From Alphaproteobacteria bacterium (GTDB taxonomy: Bacteria; Pseudomonadota; Alphaproteobacteria; JAJTHO01), in assembly GCA_021297975.1 (NCBI GenBank), contig JAJTHO010000030.1, positions 1 to 10,301 on the forward strand: DNA of 10,301 bases. Direction: 5' to 3'. The notes beneath the pieces are model-generated. The model was not told the origin of the DNA and made no database searches. It was given only the letters and a program-made list of their open reading frames with translations. This document shows positions 6,543 to 10,301 of the stretch, piece after piece. Each line of letters starts with the position of its first letter. Position 1 is the stretch's first letter. Position numbers and translations under genes: made by a program.

Positions 6543-7061
6543 TTACGCGGCGGCGTTTTCACCCGCAGCAGCATCAGCAGTCTGGCCGCCTGCTTGCGCT
6601 TCGGCTTCATCGGCTGATTTTGCCACGTTGACTTTCACAACGGCGGTCACCTCAGGGTGAATTTGCACCCGGAAATCATACACACCAATGGATTTCACCG
6701 GCGCATCAATACGCACCATGCGGCGATCAACGGCTTTAAAGCCTGCCTCGTTCAGCGCAACCGCGATATCTTTCGCCGTGACCGAGCCAAACAGCTGGCC
6801 GTTTTCGCCCGCTTGGCGAATCAGGATAACCTGTGCACCGTTTAGCGTGCCGGCTTCTTTTTGCGCGGCGTCGCGGCGTTTTGCGGTTTCCGCCGCCAGC
6901 TGCGCTTTGCGCGCTTCAAAAGCGGCAATGTTGTCTTTGCTGGCGCGCAGGGCTTTTTTCTGCGGCAACAAAAAGTTGCGGGCAAAACCGGGGCGAACGC
7001 TGACCACATCGCCAAGGTTGCCTAATTTTTCAACACGTTCCAACAAAATCACGTTAATCAT
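6543..7061 (-). CDS. rplI: 50S ribosomal protein L9
   Basis: L9 binds 23S rRNA near the base of the L1 stalk and reaches out with a long helix; it affects frame maintenance. The 172-aa product shows the N-terminal L9 domain with VILLERVEKLGNLGDVVSVRPGFARNFLLPQ (residues 4-34, the family signature), a charged connecting helix (about 41-75), the C-terminal rRNA-binding domain (about 75-148, with GQLFGSVTAKDIA) and a 24-residue Ala/Glu/Gly-rich tail (149-172) that looks disordered. ATG at 7061-7059 has a good Shine-Dalgarno AGGAG (complement 7070-7074), 8 bases upstream. It lies 17 bp after the DUF2232 gene and 67 bp before rpoH. Confidence 0.97.
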   Translation of the reverse strand: MINVILLERVEKLGNLGDVVSVRPGFARNFLLPQKKALRASKDNIAAFEARKAQLAAETAKRRDAAQKEAGTLNGAQVILIRQAGENGQLFGSVTAKDIAVALNEAGFKAVDRRMVRIDAPVKSIGVYDFRVQIHPEVTAVVKVNVAKSADEAEAQAGGQTADAAAGENAAA

Positions 7062-7078
7062 GACTCAAACTCCTAAAT

Positions 7079-8050
7079 TTAATGACTTCCATTCAATAAC
7101 CGCTGCCGACTGCTGGTAAACGGCTCAACAAGGCCGAGTGCCAACACCAAAAGCAACGGGTAAAAAGACAACACTGCAAACACCGTCAGCGCGATAAGCA
7201 CGGGTTTGCTAACCGACCAGTGTGCGCCAAAAGTATAGAGCACGCTAAAACCAATCATCAGTAGCGGTGCCGCCGTCATCAGCGCCAGATTGCGGGCATA
7301 ATAGACAACATCAACCATCGCTTGCTCGGAAACAACCGCGCTGGGCTGTGAGCCAATAGCCAAGCTGGCGCAAAACAAAAGCGGCACAAAAACCGCAAGC
7401 GGCTGGCGGCGCATTGGCGTTAACGCCTCTGGCTGCACCCGGCGCAGCAAACCAACACACATAAACACACTGAGAACACTCATAAAGCCAATAAAACCCG
7501 GCAACATGCCAGCAACCACCTGCAACGTTTGCGGCGCAAGCGGCAAGGGCGTGCCCTGCTGCGCCATCAATTGGTTGCTCAATTCTTGAAGCTGCTCGGC
7601 CAGCGGCGCCAACTGGGGCAATAATAGCAGGCACAGCAGCAGCGTCAGCACCACCCCCATTAAAAATACGGTGTTCACCCACGCGGCTGTTTTACCCACC
7701 GCCTGTGCGCCCCACGCGACATAACTAAGGAGTAGCGCGGGGAGAATAACACGCGCAAAAAACAGCAGATTTTCCTGATTTAAAAACGCGCCGGTCTCAC
7801 CGTCTAAAAATGGCCAGATAAGCAGGCTGTGCGCGCCCCAAGCCACCACCCCCGCCAACACAACGGCTTGCGGTGCCTGGTTAAAACCTAAAGCCAGCAA
7901 AGGAAACGGCGCGAGCAGTAAAAACAGCAGCGCCATTCCCGTAAGCATCCCGGCCTGCGCCAGCAGCGCCGACAGGCCGCCACTCAGCAGCACCGCTAGC
8001 AGCGGCTGCTGGCGGCATAGAGCGGCAAAACGGGTGTAGAGCTGCGCCAC
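7079..8050 (-). CDS. DUF2232 family polytopic membrane protein
   Basis: This 323-aa hydrophobic protein has about eight or nine predicted membrane segments (near residues 17-35, 37-55, 62-80, 98-115, 127-147, 178-202, 217-233, 255-275 and 283-308). A longer soluble, Gln/Leu-rich loop lies at about 148-177. I assign DUF2232 from its position: alphaproteobacterial genomes commonly carry such a gene between rpsR and rplI. The sequence has no catalytic motif I recognise. The family is distantly related to YybS and to small-molecule transporter membrane components, but no function is established. It starts with GTG at 8050, 5 bp after the rpsR stop and without a visible Shine-Dalgarno sequence, so translation is probably coupled to rpsR. 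Confidence 0.75.
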   Translation of the reverse strand: MAQLYTRFAALCRQQPLLAVLLSGGLSALLAQAGMLTGMALLFLLLAPFPLLALGFNQAPQAVVLAGVVAWGAHSLLIWPFLDGETGAFLNQENLLFFARVILPALLLSYVAWGAQAVGKTAAWVNTVFLMGVVLTLLLCLLLLPQLAPLAEQLQELSNQLMAQQGTPLPLAPQTLQVVAGMLPGFIGFMSVLSVFMCVGLLRRVQPEALTPMRRQPLAVFVPLLFCASLAIGSQPSAVVSEQAMVDVVYYARNLALMTAAPLLMIGFSVLYTFGAHWSVSKPVLIALTVFAVLSFYPLLLVLALGLVEPFTSSRQRLLNGSH

Positions 8051-8055
8051 AAGGC

Positions 8056-8382
8056 TTATACAGCAACGTAGGGCAGCAAACCCAAGAAGCGGGCGCGTTT
8101 AATCGCCAGCGACAAGGCGCGTTGTTTATCAACCGATACCGCCGTGATGCGGCTAGGCAGAATCTTGCCGCGCTCGGTAATGAACTTTTGCAGCAGTTTT
8201 ACATCGCGGTAGTCAATCGCCGGAGCGTTCGGGCCCGAAAAAGGGCAGGTTTTTTTGCGGCGAAAGAAAACTTTCTTGGTTGCGCCGCCTTTTGCGCCGC
8301 GATCGCCACCGGCGCCGCGTTCACCGCGTTCGCCGCGTTCGCCGCGCTCACCACGTTCATTACTGCGTTCTGGAAACGACAT
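8056..8382 (-). CDS. rpsR: 30S ribosomal protein S18 with Glu-Arg-Gly repeat extension
   Basis: S18 binds the 16S rRNA platform as a heterodimer with S6. The 108-aa product is longer than the usual 75-85. The conserved core is residues about 38-108, with RRKKTCPFSG (41-50), IDYRDVKLLQKFITERGKI (56-74) and LPSRITAVSVDKQRALSLAI (75-94) as expected. Residues 1-35 are a Gly/Arg/Glu-rich extension with five consecutive Glu-Arg-Gly units (9-23). ATG at 8382-8380 has Shine-Dalgarno AGGA (complement 8390-8393), 7 bases away, in a leader separated from rpsF by 45 bp. The start is therefore well supported and the extension is probably translated. Confidence 0.96.
   Translation of the reverse strand: MSFPERSNERGERGERGERGERGAGGDRGAKGGATKKVFFRRKKTCPFSGPNAPAIDYRDVKLLQKFITERGKILPSRITAVSVDKQRALSLAIKRARFLGLLPYVAV
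8314..8358 (-). repeat. Five 9-bp tandem units encoding Glu-Arg-Gly in rpsR
   Basis: Five in-frame 9-base units encode residues 9-23 of S18. Units differ only at third positions (GAA/GAG, CGC/CGT, GGC/GGT), and the two middle units are identical. This pattern suggests slippage-driven expansion followed by drift. Because units are multiples of three, copy changes would alter the length of the extension without a frameshift. Confidence 0.9.
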
Positions 8383-8427
8383 ATGTTTATCCTCAAGTGT
8401 TTTAGGGAAAAGGTTTATAGAGACAGG

Positions 8428-8862
8428 TTATTCAATATCACCGGCAGCGGCGCGTGCACGCGGGCGATAGCCTTGATCACCGCCAACATCAAAGCCGCCG
8501 TCAAAGGCTTCGTATTCGGCCGCTTTGCTCTCGTCGCGCTGTTTTGCCAGCATCACGGCCGTGGGGCCTTCCTGGAATTCTTCAACATGAACAATCAGCG
8601 CACGCAGGATGTGTTCATGAAGTCCCATCAGGCGGGAAAGCTCATGCTGACCGGCTGCGGGCATATCCGCTTCAAGATAGAGGTAATGCGCGCGTTTAGC
8701 CTTTTTAATAAGGTACGCGAGAACGCGCAGTCCCCAGTTTTCCTGTTTGTTGATGGTGCCGCCTTGTTTGGTGACAATGACCGCCAGCTCTTCTTGGAGC
8801 GTGGTAATCTGCGCTGCAGACAACTCTTGCCGTGCCAGCACGGTTATTTCATATTTCGACAT
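8428..8862 (-). CDS. rpsF: 30S ribosomal protein S6
   Basis: S6 pairs with S18 and binds the central domain of 16S rRNA. The 144-aa product shows the ferredoxin-like S6 core in residues 1-97: MSKYEITVLARQELS (1-15), the NWGLRVLAYLIKKAKRAHYLYLEA strand pair (42-65) and LMGLHEHILRALIV (78-91). A 45-residue acidic then Arg/Ala-rich tail follows, common in alphaproteobacterial S6. ATG at 8862-8860 has a strong Shine-Dalgarno AGAGGAAG (complement 8865-8872), close to the start and inside a predicted leader stem. It is first in the rpsF-rpsR-DUF2232-rplI(-rpoH) unit and divergent from uvrB. Confidence 0.96.
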   Translation of the reverse strand: MSKYEITVLARQELSAAQITTLQEELAVIVTKQGGTINKQENWGLRVLAYLIKKAKRAHYLYLEADMPAAGQHELSRLMGLHEHILRALIVHVEEFQEGPTAVMLAKQRDESKAAEYEAFDGGFDVGGDQGYRPRARAAAGDIE

Positions 8863-8867
8863 AACTT

Positions 8868-8926
8868 CCTCTTTTGGTTCGCGCCCGGAATGGGCGGAGC
8901 TGGGGATCCAGCAAGAACGAAAGAGG
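8868..8926 (-). promoter_or_regulatory. rpsF leader three-way junction (candidate ribosomal-protein autoregulatory RNA)
   Basis: Three stems nest on the minus strand. P1 outer: CCTCTTT (complement 8920-8926) with AAAGAGG (8868-8874). P1 inner: GTTC (8915-8918) with GAAC (8877-8880), across a 1x2 internal loop. P2: GCTGG (8908-8912) with CCAGC (8899-8903), loop ATCC. P3: CGCCC (8892-8896) with GGGCG (8882-8886), loop ATTCC. All 21 pairs are Watson-Crick. P1 covers the AGAGG of the rpsF Shine-Dalgarno sequence. Leaders bound by the S6:S18 complex are known upstream of rpsF in many bacteria and rely on a CCG element. A CCG is present where loop ATTCC meets P3, but I cannot show it matches the known motif. 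Confidence 0.5.
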
Positions 8927-8932
8927 GTTCTT
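8913..8932 (-). promoter_or_regulatory. Alternative hairpin competing with rpsF leader stem P1
   Basis: AAGAAC (complement 8927-8932) and GTTCTT (complement 8913-8918) form a perfect 6-bp inverted repeat around an 8-base loop containing CCTCTTT. Its 3' arm reuses the GTTC of P1 and its loop holds the P1 5' arm, so forming it would release the rpsF Shine-Dalgarno sequence. It can act only if transcription starts upstream of 8932. As DNA it could also be an operator. Confidence 0.35.
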
Positions 8933-8956
8933 AACGAAAGATTACTAAAAAGGCAA
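8928..8956 (-). promoter_or_regulatory. Weak candidate promoter for the rpsF operon
   Basis: TTGCCT (complement 8951-8956) and TAAGAA (complement 8928-8933) are separated by 17 bases. The -10 match is poor. A start near 8921 would cut into the leader stem P1 (5' arm 8920-8926), so if that RNA fold is real, the true promoter should lie further upstream. Another option is TTGAAA-N18-TGTAAA, nearer the uvrB start. Confidence 0.25.
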
Positions 8957-8961
8957 GGGTA

Positions 8962-8976
8962 TTGTTTTTAAAACAA
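8962..8976. promoter_or_regulatory. Palindrome TTGTTTT-T-AAAACAA between rpsF and uvrB
   Basis: This is a perfect 7-1-7 inverted repeat in the divergent spacer. It resembles a dimeric repressor operator, and each strand presents a TTGTTT -35-like hexamer. On the plus strand, TTGTTT (8962-8967) stands 17 bases before TACAGA (8985-8990), a weak candidate promoter for uvrB. The spacer 8863-9017 shows no ORF, tRNA or rho-independent terminator. Confidence 0.4.
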
Positions 8977-9017
8977 GGTTCCTTTACAGAATCCAGATAG
9001 TAAGGCTTTCAAACCTG

Positions 9018-10301
9018 ATGCCCCATCATCTCACCGTCACCTCCCCCTTCTCCCCCGCTGGTGACCAGCCAACGGCCATTGCCGCGCTGACCGCCGGTAT
9101 CCGCGCACATGAAAAAAACCAAGTCCTCCTCGGTGTGACCGGCTCCGGAAAAACCTTCACCATCGCTCATGTGATTGCCGAGACGCAAAAACCGGCGCTG
9201 ATTATGGCGCCGAACAAAACACTGGCGGCGCAATTATACGCGGAGATGAAATCGTTTTTCCCAAACAACGCCGTTGAATATTTCGTCTCCTATTACGATT
9301 ACTATCAGCCCGAAGCCTATGTCCCCCGCTCGGATACCTACATTGAAAAAGAAGCAACCATTAACGAAGAGATTGACCGTCTGCGCCACAGCGCAACCCG
9401 CGCCCTGATGGAACGGCGGGATGCGATTATCGTGGCTTCCGTCTCCTGTATCTACGGCCTAGGCAGCGCCGAAAGCTATCAGGCGATGACGATTGAGCTG
9501 AAAAAAGGCCAGCGCATCAGCGCCCGCACGCTGGCCGCGCAGCTGGTTGAGATTCAATACAAACGCAACCAGATCGGCTTCAGCCGGGGTTGCTTTCGGA
9601 TTCAGGGCGACTCCTTAGAACTTTTCCCCGCCCACTTAGAAGACAGAGCCTGGCGCTTTTCTTTTTTTGGCGATGATATTGAGGATATTTACGAATTTGA
9701 CCCGCTGACCGGCGAACGCTTTCAAAGCCTCACCGCCGTGCGGATTTTCGCCAATTCGCATTATGTAACCCCAGGGCCCACACTGCGCCAAGCCATTGAG
9801 CAAATTAAAGTTGACCTGCAACTTCGCCTGGCGGAGCTGCGCACACTGGGAAAATTGCTAGAGGCGCAGCGGCTGGAACAGCGCACCTCTTTTGATATTG
9901 AGATGCTGGAGACAACCGGGGTCTGTAACGGCATTGAAAACTACTCGCGCTATTTATCGGGGCGTGCGCCCGGTGCGCCGCCGCCGACGCTGTTTGAATA
10001 CCTGCCGAAAGATGCGCTGCTGATTATCGATGAATCGCATATCACCGTGTCGCAAATTGGCGCGATGTATAAGGGCGACTTTTCAAGGAAAAGCACGCTG
10101 GCGGCGCATGGCTTTCGCCTGCCGTCGGCGCTGGATAACCGCCCGCTGAAATTTGAGGAGTGGGACGCCTTTCGCCCGCAAACCATTTTTGTCTCGGCAA
10201 CGCCGAATACGTGGGAGTTAGAGCTCAGCGGCGGCGTTGTGGCGGAACAGGTTGTCCGCCCCACCGGGCTTCTCGACCCCGTGTGCATCATCCGCCCGAC
10301 G
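9018..10301 (+). CDS. uvrB: UvrABC excision nuclease subunit B, 3'-truncated by window edge
   Basis: UvrB is the helicase-like core of nucleotide excision repair: UvrA loads it onto damage, then it recruits UvrC. The open frame has no stop and gives 428 residues of a roughly 670-700-residue family. Visible are the N-terminal FSPAGDQPTAI (11-21), Walker A GVTGSGKT (39-46), APNKTLAAQLYAEMK (64-78), the beta-hairpin that inserts between strands around SYYDYYQPEAYVP (91-103), EATINEEIDRLRHSATRAL (112-130), the Walker B/DESH box (338-341), MYKGDFSRK (350-358), GFRLPSALDNRPL (365-377) and motif VSATP (392-396). ATG 9018 is the first in-frame start and the protein begins at the usual point. Its Shine-Dalgarno is weak (AAGG at 9002-9005, 12 bases away). 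It is divergent from rpsF. Confidence 0.97.
   Translation, partial: MPHHLTVTSPFSPAGDQPTAIAALTAGIRAHEKNQVLLGVTGSGKTFTIAHVIAETQKPALIMAPNKTLAAQLYAEMKSFFPNNAVEYFVSYYDYYQPEAYVPRSDTYIEKEATINEEIDRLRHSATRALMERRDAIIVASVSCIYGLGSAESYQAMTIELKKGQRISARTLAAQLVEIQYKRNQIGFSRGCFRIQGDSLELFPAHLEDRAWRFSFFGDDIEDIYEFDPLTGERFQSLTAVRIFANSHYVTPGPTLRQAIEQIKVDLQLRLAELRTLGKLLEAQRLEQRTSFDIEMLETTGVCNGIENYSRYLSGRAPGAPPPTLFEYLPKDALLIIDESHITVSQIGAMYKGDFSRKSTLAAHGFRLPSALDNRPLKFEEWDAFRPQTIFVSATPNTWELELSGGVVAEQVVRPTGLLDPVCIIRPT

Noticed and set aside
8383..8427. Regulatory structure in the rpsF-rpsR spacer
   Set aside because: Only a direct repeat of ATAAAC and 3-bp pairings were found; nothing beyond a normal Shine-Dalgarno sequence for rpsR.
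8122..8934. 270-aa open frame on the plus strand across rpsR and rpsF
   Set aside because: It lies antisense to two certain ribosomal protein genes, spans their intergenic gap, and its low-complexity Ala/Phe-rich stretches mirror the sense codons.
8863..9017. SOS (LexA) box upstream of uvrB
   Set aside because: The GTTC and GAAC tetramers at 8877, 8915, 8927 and 8978 never form a direct repeat with 7-base spacing, and no CTG-N10-CAG site was found. GAAC-N8-GTTC is an inverted repeat, better explained by RNA folding.

Overview
The window looks like a chromosomal housekeeping region of an alphaproteobacterium of moderately high GC. The evidence is a murC-murB-ddl-ftsQ-ftsA division/cell-wall cluster, a ribosomal order rpsF-rpsR-DUF2232-rplI (the DUF2232 membrane protein between S18 and L9 is typical of Alphaproteobacteria), and an RpoH-type sigma factor with the QKSLFFNLR box. 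I cannot name the order or genus. I see no mobile element, tRNA, rRNA or CRISPR array.

Layout. Positions 2-5573 (+) are a tightly packed cell-envelope operon: the 3' two thirds of murC, murB, a CPBP-family membrane protease-like gene, ddl, ftsQ and ftsA. Gaps are a few bases or the genes overlap, so the block is probably co-transcribed and partly translationally coupled. It covers late cytoplasmic peptidoglycan precursor synthesis (MurC, MurB, Ddl) and early divisome assembly (FtsQ, FtsA). ftsZ, the usual next gene, is absent: ftsA converges with rpoH across 8 bp.

Positions 5582-8862 (-) read rpsF, rpsR, DUF2232 gene, rplI, rpoH. The heat-shock sigma gene therefore lies at the end of a ribosomal protein operon, behind a 67-base spacer. 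Positions 8863-9017 are a divergent control region. uvrB (+) starts at 9018 and runs off the right edge.

The most interesting signals are non-coding. The rpoH leader can form an 11-bp hairpin that ends directly at the start codon and buries part of its Shine-Dalgarno sequence, as an RNA thermometer would. The rpsF leader can fold into a three-way junction whose closing stem buries the rpsF Shine-Dalgarno sequence, with a mutually exclusive alternative hairpin. This suggests ribosomal-protein feedback, possibly by S6:S18. The CPBP gene inside the division cluster, with Cys where the family usually has Arg, and the five-fold Glu-Arg-Gly repeat in S18 are further oddities. I see no clearly new multi-gene system: the protein genes belong to known families, and what may be undescribed is the RNA-level control.
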